Of a stretch of DNA of 5,578 nucleotides, positions 1 through 5,282 are shown piece after piece (the first letter of the stretch is position 1; each line of letters starts with the position of its first letter). Location: assembly GCA_947307505.1 (NCBI GenBank), contig CAMZJG010000082.1, forward strand, positions 1-5,578, read 5' to 3'. The position numbers were made by a program, and so were the translations under genes. The notes under the pieces are model-generated. The model was not told the origin of the DNA. It saw only the letters and a list, made by a program, of their open reading frames with translations, and searched no databases. The DNA is from an uncultured Clostridia bacterium (GTDB lineage: Bacteria > Bacillota_A > Clostridia > Oscillospirales > Oscillospiraceae).

Positions 1-771
1 ATCCACAAAGGCGAGGCCGGCCCAGTTGGAGGCCAGAGCCATTTCGCCGCGGGCAGCCAGGTTGTCCCCATGCTCGAAGCATTCCACCAGATTATCCCGC
101 ACCCGGCGCAGAGCGCTGAGGGCCAGCAGCTCGGAATGGGGGTTGCGGTCCCGGGCAGTAATGGACTCGATGCAGTGAGCCATTACGTCAAAGCCGGCCT
201 GCGCGGTCACGGCGGGCGGGCAGGTCAGGGTCAGCTCGGGGTCGATGATGCCGATGGTGGCATGGATGAAGATCGCCTGCTTCTGGCCGGTGGTCTCGTC
301 GGTGATGACGGAAACCATGGTCCCTTCGGAACCGGAGCCGGAGGTGGTGGGGGCCAGGAAGATGGGCACCTTCTCAGGCTGCATGGTGGGAGGGGGTGGG
401 GGAAGATACTTCTCGATCTTGGTTTCCTTCAGGTCCAGCAGCAGAGCCACTGCCTTGGCCAGGTCCATGCAGGAACCGCCGCCGATACCGAGAACGGAAT
501 CGCAGCCCTCCTTGATGGCGTATTCAGCGGCTTTGTTGATCAGGCCGGAGGGAGCGTCGGGCTTGACTTCGTTCCAATACAGGAAATCAATGCCATGAGC
601 CTTCAGGCTTGCCTCAGCCTTGACGGTGCCGCCTGCTTTGGTCACATTGGGTCCGCAAACGAAGAGCAGCTTCTTGCAGCCGAGCTTCGCCAGCTCCTCG
701 CCCACGCAACCGATGGCGCCATTGCCGAAGATCACGGGGTTCAGCTGCGTGTACTTGAAAATGCCAGCCAT
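1..771 (-). CDS. Iron-containing alcohol dehydrogenase, partial (C-terminus off the left edge)
   Basis: The first 257 residues of a group III (iron-dependent) alcohol dehydrogenase, a family that interconverts alcohols and aldehydes or ketones with NAD(P)H in the cytoplasm during fermentation. The start MAGIFKYTQLNPVIFGNGAI is the usual N-terminus. GIGGGSCMDLAKA (about 95-107) is the dinucleotide-binding GGGS loop, and APTTSGSGSE (140-149) is the conserved segment following it. GFDVMAHCIE (193-202) supplies Asp195 and His199, the first two of four expected metal ligands. The two later histidines should lie just beyond the visible end, since the family usually runs 380-400 residues. The ATG at 771 is preceded by AGGAGGT (778-784) with six bases of spacing, so the start is secure. 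A run of five prolines follows residue 123. The substrate cannot be told from this portion; butanol, propanediol or lactaldehyde-type activities all occur in the family. It is the last visible gene of the minus-strand group, 50 bases after the phosphoesterase. I see no convincing -35/-10 pair of its own. Confidence 0.95.
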   Translation of the reverse strand, partial: MAGIFKYTQLNPVIFGNGAIGCVGEELAKLGCKKLLFVCGPNVTKAGGTVKAEASLKAHGIDFLYWNEVKPDAPSGLINKAAEYAIKEGCDSVLGIGGGSCMDLAKAVALLLDLKETKIEKYLPPPPPTMQPEKVPIFLAPTTSGSGSEGTMVSVITDETTGQKQAIFIHATIGIIDPELTLTCPPAVTAQAGFDVMAHCIESITARDRNPHSELLALSALRRVRDNLVECFEHGDNLAARGEMALASNWAGLAFVD

Positions 772-777
772 GAAAAT

Positions 778-784
778 ACCTCCT
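778..784 (-). promoter_or_regulatory. Ribosome binding site of the alcohol dehydrogenase
   Basis: Read on the minus strand this is AGGAGGT, a full match to the anti-Shine-Dalgarno core, six bases before the ATG at 771. It is much stronger than the sites of the two genes just upstream, which suggests the dehydrogenase is translated more efficiently than its neighbours. Confidence 0.85.
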
Positions 785-814
785 ATAATTGATTTGTGTT
801 TGTCTGTTATATAG

Positions 815-830
815 AACGGCCTCAGCCGTT
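815..830 (-). other. Small inverted repeat enclosing the phosphoesterase stop codon
   Basis: AACGGC and GCCGTT form a perfect 6-bp stem around a four-base loop, TGAG on the minus strand, which contains the TGA stop of the phosphoesterase gene (822-824). No T-run follows, so it is not a standard intrinsic terminator. It could slow transcription or protect an RNA end between this gene and the dehydrogenase, or it may be chance. Confidence 0.4.
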
Positions 831-1517
831 TATACCGTTTTCAAAAAAGCGCTTGGGATTGGGCTTCCGGAACCCCAAAGGACGATCCGGCGCACCTTCC
901 CTTCCTCGGACGCCATATTCATCCAGGTCGATGATCCGGTAGCCGGTGCAGTTGATCAGGGTCACATCTCCCTCACGGTACACAGCGGAGCGGTTTACGG
1001 GATTCCCGCTGAGATGCCGGTGCCCGAAAAGGTGCAGGGCCGGCTGATTCATCCGATGCACGTCCTTAAAGCAGGAAAAGCCTTGGTGGAATTCATCATC
1101 CCCGTCTCCTACGCCCTTTAACGGCGCATGGGTGACGAAAATATCGATCTTTCGATTGCGCCGGAGCTCTGTCTGCAGTCTCCGGACACGCTTTTCCATC
1201 TGGCTTTCGGTAAACTGGTAGTCGTTCGTGGGATCCGACCCCATACAGCCGCCCAAGCCTCCGATCCGCAATCCTTTGTATTCCAGTACCCGTCCATCCA
1301 CGCTTTCACACCCGAACGGCGGTTTGCGGATGTATTCCTGATCATGATTGCCGAATACATAGAACAAAGGGGCCGGGATCATGGTGACCAGATAGCTGAG
1401 ATAGGAGGACTTCAGATCTCCGCAGGAAATGATCAGCTCAATTCCGCTGAACACTTCCGGATCAAAGTGTTCCCATATGAACCGGCTCTCCATGTCCGAA
1501 ACGGCGAGGATCTTCAT
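822..1517 (-). CDS. Calcineurin-like metallophosphoesterase
   Basis: A 231-residue cytoplasmic protein of the metallophosphatase superfamily, which hydrolyses phosphomono- or diesters using a two-metal centre. The motifs appear in the standard order: SDMES at 7-11, CGD with Asp34, GNHD at 56-59 (Asn57, His58), VTHAPLKG with His130, and GHRH at 165-168 (His166 and His168). The first motif, normally D-x-H, is D-x-E here (Asp8, Glu10). From memory, a set of clostridial homologues begins with a similar SD-x-ES sequence, so this is probably a subfamily trait and not a defect. There is no signal peptide. The start at 1517 sits 24 bases after the stop of the His-rich gene. Its ribosome site is weak (GGGA close by, GGCGGAG further out), suggesting coupling to the upstream gene. 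The substrate is unknown; such stand-alone short members include YfcE-like phosphodiesterases. Length and motifs look intact. The family's need for Mn, Fe, Zn or Ni makes it a possible client of the metal-handling genes upstream. Confidence 0.9.
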   Translation of the reverse strand: MKILAVSDMESRFIWEHFDPEVFSGIELIISCGDLKSSYLSYLVTMIPAPLFYVFGNHDQEYIRKPPFGCESVDGRVLEYKGLRIGGLGGCMGSDPTNDYQFTESQMEKRVRRLQTELRRNRKIDIFVTHAPLKGVGDGDDEFHQGFSCFKDVHRMNQPALHLFGHRHLSGNPVNRSAVYREGDVTLINCTGYRIIDLDEYGVRGREGAPDRPLGFRKPNPKRFFENGING

Positions 1518-1541
1518 GGTTATCCCGACTCCGCCCGGCGT

Positions 1542-2123
1542 TCAGTCTTCATGACCATGATGTCCATGGTCGTGATGGTCGTGGTGATCATGTTCATGCC
1601 CGTGGTGATGCTCATGCTCATGGCAGGCACATTCTTCGCCGTGCTCATGGTCGTGGTGATGGTGGTCATGGTCATCGCAGGAACAATCCCCGCTGTGCTC
1701 ATGGTCATGGTGATGATGTTCACATTCATGGGCATAGACGCACCACTGGCCATTCTGGCCGGCAATGGCTGCCGCCATTCCCTCCAGGCGGTCCTCCAGG
1801 GCTTCCAGCTCCGCGCCGAACACGATACCGGTGATCCCCACTTCGGCGATCTCCGGCTCAACGGAAGGCAGTTCGCTGCCCTTTACCTCTACGGCGCCTC
1901 CGGTGGTAGAAAGCATAAGGGCATTCTCTGTCCCCCACTGAACATAGGCTTTGATGTGTCCGATCATTGCGTCCTGCTCATCCGCCCAGAGTACGGAGAT
2001 CCGAAGCTGCTCCGCGATCTGATCGCGCAGAACCGCCACGCCCGCCGCAGGCTTCAGTTCGAATTTGGCAGAGGCGACCCGGGCTTCTTCATGAAGGCGG
2101 GCATTGATTTCGACTTTGATCAT
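1542..2123 (-). CDS. Hypothetical protein with extremely His-rich metal-binding C-terminal tail
   Basis: A 193-residue protein I do not recognise by name. Residues 1-132 look like a folded domain (start MIKVEINARLHEEARV; an IGHIKAYVQWG segment near 54-64; a predicted helix ending GMAAAIAGQNGQW). Residues 133-193 are a tail with 28 His and 5 Cys plus many Asp and Glu, built from imperfect 18-residue units such as HHHHDHEH-x-x-x-C-x-C. This composition strongly implies binding of Zn, Ni, Co or Cu ions, as in the His-rich regions of HypB, UreE and COG0523 proteins. The reading frame is open up to 2231, but the upstream extension only overlaps the GTPase gene in another frame, so the ATG at 2123 is preferred. 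That start has a mediocre site: GAGG only three bases away or AAAGG ten bases away. It begins seven bases after the GTPase stop, implying translational coupling. Likely role (inference): metal store or metal donor/acceptor working with the GTPase. There is no signal peptide, so it is cytoplasmic. Confidence 0.85.
   Translation of the reverse strand: MIKVEINARLHEEARVASAKFELKPAAGVAVLRDQIAEQLRISVLWADEQDAMIGHIKAYVQWGTENALMLSTTGGAVEVKGSELPSVEPEIAEVGITGIVFGAELEALEDRLEGMAAAIAGQNGQWCVYAHECEHHHHDHEHSGDCSCDDHDHHHHDHEHGEECACHEHEHHHGHEHDHHDHHDHGHHGHED
1545..1727 (-). repeat. His/Cys-rich coding repeat, 54-base period
   Basis: This stretch encodes the 61-residue metal-binding tail. Two copies of an 18-codon unit are clear at the DNA level: GTGCTCATGGTC at 1641 recurs at 1695, exactly 54 bases apart on the plus strand, and a degenerate third unit follows toward 1600. 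The encoded pattern is four His, Asp-His-Glu-His, three small or acidic residues, then Cys-x-Cys. The tract probably grew by in-frame tandem duplication and could vary in length between strains. Confidence 0.7.
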
Positions 2124-2130
2124 TGTCCTC

Positions 2131-2724
2131 TTACCTTTCCAGGAAAGCCCAGACCGCGTCGTCGATGGGCTTGTTTGCGATGACCTTATGCAGCTCCGCC
2201 TGGGGGTTGTAGGCATGTAGCTCACCGGCAATATGATCGGCGGTTTCCTCGTCCACCAGATCCACCTTATTCAAGAGGATACAGTCGGCAGAATCCACCT
2301 GCGCCTCAATGAGCTGGGGCATATAGCTGTGCAGCCGTTTCCATCTTCCCGCATCCGCCATGGAAAGGATCTTGACCGGGATCTGGAAGCAGGCTTCCAC
2401 GTTATTCTTGATCTCAAGGGGATAGGCTACTCCGGTCGCTTCGATAATGACCCACTCCGGATCCACCGTTTCCCGAATGGTCCGAATATCGCTGATCAGA
2501 TCCGCTCCGCCAGTGCAGCATGCGCACCCTGCAAAGAGTTCCCGGACGGCCAGCCCCTGTGCCTTCAGGACCTTATCGTCCACACCCACCTCGCCGATCT
2601 CATTTTCAATGATCATGACGCTGGTATCTTTGCGGCCGCTGCGCCGCACCATATAAGCGGCCATCTGCAGTAACGCGCTGGTTTTCCCTGAGCCGAGAAA
2701 CCCGCTCAGAAGCAACACTTTCAT
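2131..2724 (-). CDS. COG0523/CobW-family GTPase (short form, putative metallochaperone)
   Basis: A 197-residue SIMIBI-class GTPase of the CobW/HypB/UreG type, cytoplasmic; the family uses GTP hydrolysis to drive metal delivery to proteins. Visible motifs are Walker A GFLGSGKT (8-15), ENEIGEVGVD (40-49), the COG0523 hallmark C-x-C-C as CACC (67-70), IIEATGVAYP (93-102) matching the E-x-x-G segment, and NKVD (152-155) for guanine recognition. All are intact, so the domain should be active. It ends right after the nucleotide-binding domain and lacks the C-terminal CobW_C domain and any His-rich stretch; family members often run 300-400 residues. The next gene, seven bases downstream, encodes a His-rich protein, as if that function were carried separately. 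The ATG at 2724 has an AAGGGG-type site about ten bases upstream and a promoter at 2753-2781. Which metal or client protein it serves cannot be read from sequence. Short homologues beside corrinoid or methyltransferase genes are known to me, but no such gene is present here. Confidence 0.9.
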   Translation of the reverse strand: MKVLLLSGFLGSGKTSALLQMAAYMVRRSGRKDTSVMIIENEIGEVGVDDKVLKAQGLAVRELFAGCACCTGGADLISDIRTIRETVDPEWVIIEATGVAYPLEIKNNVEACFQIPVKILSMADAGRWKRLHSYMPQLIEAQVDSADCILLNKVDLVDEETADHIAGELHAYNPQAELHKVIANKPIDDAVWAFLER

Positions 2725-2752
2725 ACCCGGAAAACCCCTTTCTCACAGATTA

Positions 2753-2781
2753 ACAATAGCCCAAAACCCTGGGAATGTCAA
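2753..2781 (-). promoter_or_regulatory. Sigma-A-type promoter for the GTPase / His-rich / phosphoesterase group
   Basis: On the minus strand a perfect -35 TTGACA (2776-2781) is followed after 17 bases by TATTGT (2753-2758, four of six to TATAAT). Transcription would start about 20 bases before the GTPase ribosome site. The spacer carries a weak CCCA/TGGG inverted repeat (2761-2774) that could be an operator, but four-base arms are weak evidence. I see no recognisable riboswitch or clear Zur/Fur box here. Confidence 0.65.
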
Positions 2782-2819
2782 CCGAGCCGCCGCAGGCGAT
2801 ATGCGAACAGCTTCGCCGT

Positions 2820-3788
2820 TTACTGCGCCGGGGACGGAGATGCGGTGGCATAATTCAGATTGGTAGTGAGGTAGCCGCTGGACACCCAACCAAATTTTCC
2901 GTCATAGTATACCAGGTACCACTTACCGCCATCGCTCTTGGCAACGGCGCCGACCTTGGTGGCATCGGGGATAGAGCCGATCTGCTTATAGGAGGTACCC
3001 GGACCGGAGCGCATGTTCAGCGCACTGGAAACGGTCACCGCATAATATACGTAATCATCATAGATGCTGTCTTCCCCCGGAACAACCTCAAGATCCGGGT
3101 ATTTGGACAGATCCAGCCATCCCTTGCGGCCGGGTTCCGGGGTGGGTTCGGCAGTTGGTTCTGGCGTAGCCGGCACTTCGGTCGCTGCAGGCTTCGTGGT
3201 GGGGATCATGCTGGGAGATGCAGAAGCGGCAGTATTCTCCGCCGGTTCGGCGGATACAGCGGTCGTATCGGAGGGTTTCGGCGTGGTCTTTCCTTCGCTG
3301 CCCCGAATCGTGCGGTACAAGAACACCACCAGGAAGATATTCAGCAGCAGGCTGATCCCCAGCAGGATCAACAGAAGCAGGTTGGTGCGGGAGACGGAAT
3401 CCGCTTTCTGTCTGGCTTCCTGAAGGGAACGGCGATCGCTTGATCCCTCATCCTCAGAACCAATGGGCTGCATGACTCTGGTATCCCCGCTGAGCTTCCT
3501 TGCCGGCTTCTGGACTTCGGCCGCAGCGGGCTTAGCCTGGGCGGCCGCCTCGTTCAGCATCTGTTCCGTATCGCCGATCTTGATGTTCAGTTCTCTGACC
3601 GCCTCTACAGCGGGGCCATACCCCTGCCTGGCAGACTGTTTGAGCCAATAGACTGCCTGCCGGGAATACTCCTTGATCTCCTCGTCTCGCTCCGCTTCTT
3701 TCAATCGTTTTCCATATTGCTCGGCCAGATCATACTGGGCGATCATATTGCCGTTTTTGGCTTCCTGCATCAGCTCTTCCAGATTCAT
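2820..3788 (-). CDS. Sel1-repeat, single-pass membrane protein with extracytoplasmic SH3b domain
   Basis: A 322-residue protein with three parts. Residues 5-66 resemble Sel1/TPR-like repeats (AKNGNMIAQYDLAEQYG, then QAVYWLKQSARQGYGPAVEAV), followed by an Ala/Lys/Glu-rich linker. Residues 136-158 are one strongly hydrophobic transmembrane helix with Arg on both sides. Residues 165-220 are a Ser/Thr/Pro/Glu-rich spacer typical of cell-wall-crossing linkers. Residues 249-309 form a bacterial SH3 domain (LNMRSGPGTSY; GWVSSGYL). With no signal peptide ahead of the helix, the Sel1 part should be cytoplasmic and the SH3b part in the wall, so the protein may link an inside partner to peptidoglycan. 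This topology is inferred. The start at 3788 is chosen because AGGAGGT (3794-3800) lies five bases upstream; an in-frame ATG at 3803 overlaps that site and is unlikely. It has its own promoter at 3817-3844. No close functional assignment is possible; a cell-envelope sensing or scaffolding role fits. Confidence 0.88.
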   Translation of the reverse strand: MNLEELMQEAKNGNMIAQYDLAEQYGKRLKEAERDEEIKEYSRQAVYWLKQSARQGYGPAVEAVRELNIKIGDTEQMLNEAAAQAKPAAAEVQKPARKLSGDTRVMQPIGSEDEGSSDRRSLQEARQKADSVSRTNLLLLILLGISLLLNIFLVVFLYRTIRGSEGKTTPKPSDTTAVSAEPAENTAASASPSMIPTTKPAATEVPATPEPTAEPTPEPGRKGWLDLSKYPDLEVVPGEDSIYDDYVYYAVTVSSALNMRSGPGTSYKQIGSIPDATKVGAVAKSDGGKWYLVYYDGKFGWVSSGYLTTNLNYATASPSPAQ

Positions 3789-3793
3789 GGCGC

Positions 3794-3800
3794 ACCTCCT
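3794..3800 (-). promoter_or_regulatory. Ribosome binding site deciding the start of the Sel1/SH3b gene
   Basis: AGGAGGT on the minus strand, five bases before the ATG at 3788. The alternative in-frame ATG at 3801-3803 would directly abut this sequence and would have no site of its own, so translation should begin at 3788. Confidence 0.85.
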
Positions 3801-3816
3801 CATTTATCCATATTCC

Positions 3817-3844
3817 ATTATACAAAATGTGCCCCGGAAGTCAA
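3817..3844 (-). promoter_or_regulatory. Sigma-A-type promoter for the Sel1/SH3b gene
   Basis: On the minus strand TTGACT (3839-3844) is followed after 16 bases by a perfect TATAAT (3817-3822). The expected start of transcription is around 3810, giving a short leader that contains the AGGAGGT site. Confidence 0.75.
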
Positions 3845-3899
3845 CCATTTTCCCTTTTCTCCCCTGCTTCGAAAGACCCATCCGGCCGTATTCTCATTC

Positions 3900-3928
3900 T
3901 TGCAAAACCGTGCCGGCTGTGCTAGTAT
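3900..3928 (+). promoter_or_regulatory. Promoter for the DUF1015 gene
   Basis: TTGCAA (3900-3905), a 17-base spacer and TAGTAT (3923-3928), with TG one base ahead of the -10 (an extended -10 pattern). Each hexamer matches four of six. The start of transcription would be near 3935, leaving a leader of about 15 bases to the ATG at 3950 or 33 bases to the ATG at 3968. It lies back to back with the minus-strand promoter at 3817-3844. Confidence 0.55.
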
Positions 3929-3967
3929 GGCAATGTTTTATTTCGCTAAATGAAAGTGGTAATCCAG

Positions 3968-5209
3968 ATGAACGGAATTTTCATTCCCGGAGAGATTCTT
4001 CTCCCCCGAGTTGATGATATGAGCCTCTGGTCCGTTATAGCCTGCGACCAGTTTACCTCCCAGCCGGAATATTGGGCAAAGGTGGAGGAATTGGTGGGAG
4101 ACTCCCCCAGCACACTCCGGCTGATGCTCCCCGAAGCCTATCTTGAACTGCCGGATCAGGCGCAACGGTCCCGGTCAATCATCCATACCATGGATGAGTA
4201 CCTGAAGAGCGGGTTATTCCGCACCCTGGAAAAATCGTATATATATGTGGAGCGCACCTTGTCGGGCGGCAAACTGCGTCGCGGCCTTCTTGGACTTCTC
4301 GATCTGGAAGCCTATGATTACCATGAGGATTCCGTTTCCCTGGTCCACGCGACGGAGGGGCTGGTCCAGGAACGCATTCCGCCTCGCCTTGCTTTGCGCC
4401 GTGAAGCCGATCTGGAATGCGCTCACCTGGTACTTTTCTTTGATGATCCCGACTTCCGGATTTACACCGAAACCGTACGGAACGAGGGAGAACTCCTGTA
4501 CGATTTCGATCTTATGCTGGGAGGCGGGCATCTTCGCGGCTGGCGCATATCCGGCGAAGGCGCAGATCGGCTTCTGGGGACACTGAACCGGCTGGCCGAT
4601 CCGGGAATCCTGAGAGCCAAATACGGGGATTCCGCCGCGCCGGTACTGTACGCCGTGGGAGACGGGAATCACAGCCTGGCTACCGCAAAGCAGAACTGGG
4701 AACGAATCCGGGAAACCCTGACTCCTGCTCAGCGGGAAAGGCATCCCGCTCGCTACACTCTGGCAGAGCTGGTGGACCTCCATGAACCCTCCATAGAATT
4801 CGAGCCCATTCACCGCGTGCTCTTTGACACGGATGAGCATGCTTTTTTGGAGGAAGCCGCCTGCCGGTTCCCGGACAGGGAAAGCGCGCATCCTTTCCGC
4901 TGCCTGACGGCGGCGGGCTCTGCCACGCTGTCCGCCCAGGGCACCATCGGCCAGGCCATCGCCGCCCTGGATGCGTTTCTGCTGGATTATGCCCATCGGC
5001 ACGGCGGACGGATCGACTATATCCATGGTATGGCAGACGCGGTTGCCCTGTGTTCCTCCCCGGGACGGGCTGCCCTGCTCATGCCGGAGATGAATAAACG
5101 GGATCTGTTCCCTTCCATTATCACCAGCGGCGTTCTGCCGAAGAAGAGCTTTTCCATCGGTCCCGCCCTGGATAAGCGCTATTATCTGGAATGCCGTAAG
5201 ATCACCTGA
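3968..5209 (+). CDS. DUF1015 (COG4198) family protein, possible kinase-like fold
   Basis: A 413-residue cytoplasmic protein of the DUF1015 family, at the usual full length. Recognisable features are the N-terminal segment MNGIFIPGEILLPR, ACDQFTSQPEYW (25-36), a central GDGNHSLATAK (231-241), and the C-terminal LPKKSFSIG (390-398) followed by DKRYYLECR. The central D-G-N-H motif resembles the D-G-x-H-R motif of the ParB-like superfamily that includes the archaeal serine kinase SerK. In some Firmicutes and Thermotogae I recall DUF1015 genes beside serine-biosynthesis genes. A small-molecule kinase role is therefore plausible but unproven, and no ser genes are visible here. Start choice: ATG at 3950 has no ribosome site and would sit only about 15 bases after the predicted transcript start. 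ATG at 3968 has a weak AGTGG eight bases upstream and gives the family's typical N-terminus, so it is preferred. The gene is alone in its transcription unit within the window, divergent from the Sel1/SH3b gene and convergent with the dehydrogenase gene at the right edge. Confidence 0.88.
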   Translation: MNGIFIPGEILLPRVDDMSLWSVIACDQFTSQPEYWAKVEELVGDSPSTLRLMLPEAYLELPDQAQRSRSIIHTMDEYLKSGLFRTLEKSYIYVERTLSGGKLRRGLLGLLDLEAYDYHEDSVSLVHATEGLVQERIPPRLALRREADLECAHLVLFFDDPDFRIYTETVRNEGELLYDFDLMLGGGHLRGWRISGEGADRLLGTLNRLADPGILRAKYGDSAAPVLYAVGDGNHSLATAKQNWERIRETLTPAQRERHPARYTLAELVDLHEPSIEFEPIHRVLFDTDEHAFLEEAACRFPDRESAHPFRCLTAAGSATLSAQGTIGQAIAALDAFLLDYAHRHGGRIDYIHGMADAVALCSSPGRAALLMPEMNKRDLFPSIITSGVLPKKSFSIGPALDKRYYLECRKIT

Positions 5210-5244
5210 GAGGATCAGCCGCAAACAAATCGAGATAGTATAGC

Positions 5245-5276
5245 GGCCCGGAGATGCGATTTGCATTCTCCGGGCC
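5245..5276. terminator. Strong hairpin between convergent genes, candidate bidirectional terminator
   Basis: GGCCCGGAG (from 5245) pairs with CTCCGGGCC (to 5276), continued inward by ATGC/GCAT with a single bulged T, around a GATTT loop. The stem is about 13 bp and very GC-rich. It lies 35 bases after the DUF1015 stop and six bases after the convergent dehydrogenase stop. There is no T-run on either side, so it departs from the standard intrinsic terminator. Position and stability still make transcript end formation the best explanation. Confidence 0.65.
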
Positions 5277-5282
5277 AAATGC

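Noticed and set aside
70..792. A 240-codon plus-strand open frame at the left edge.
   Set aside because: It is the shadow of the iron-type alcohol dehydrogenase, whose family motifs on the minus strand are unmistakable. The plus-strand product is Gly-rich with no recognisable domain.
1128..2183. A 351-codon plus-strand open frame with a long Met/Val-rich hydrophobic stretch that looks like a membrane protein.
   Set aside because: It is the antisense of real genes. His codons CAT/CAC read as ATG/GTG on the other strand, so the His-rich tail yields an artificial Met/Val-rich helix. It has no good ribosome site and crosses two supported minus-strand genes.
2795..2816. A small GCGAA/TTCGC inverted repeat near the end of the Sel1/SH3b gene as a possible terminator.
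   Set aside because: The stem has only five base pairs, no T-run follows, and it lies just outside the stop codon where short repeats are common by chance.
2725..2819. Possible cobalamin riboswitch or Zur/Fur operator ahead of the CobW-type GTPase.
   Set aside because: The 95-base gap is too short for a cobalamin riboswitch and shows no B12-box-like sequence. No AT-rich Zur or Fur palindrome is recognisable.
2775..3443. A 222-codon plus-strand open frame, Gly/Arg-rich.
   Set aside because: It is antisense to the Sel1/SH3b gene, and its composition follows from the complement of the Pro/Ser/Thr-rich linker.
4214..5278. A 354-codon minus-strand open frame opposite the DUF1015 gene.
   Set aside because: The plus-strand product has conserved DUF1015 motifs along its length. 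The antisense product shows none, and its start would lie in the intergenic hairpin.
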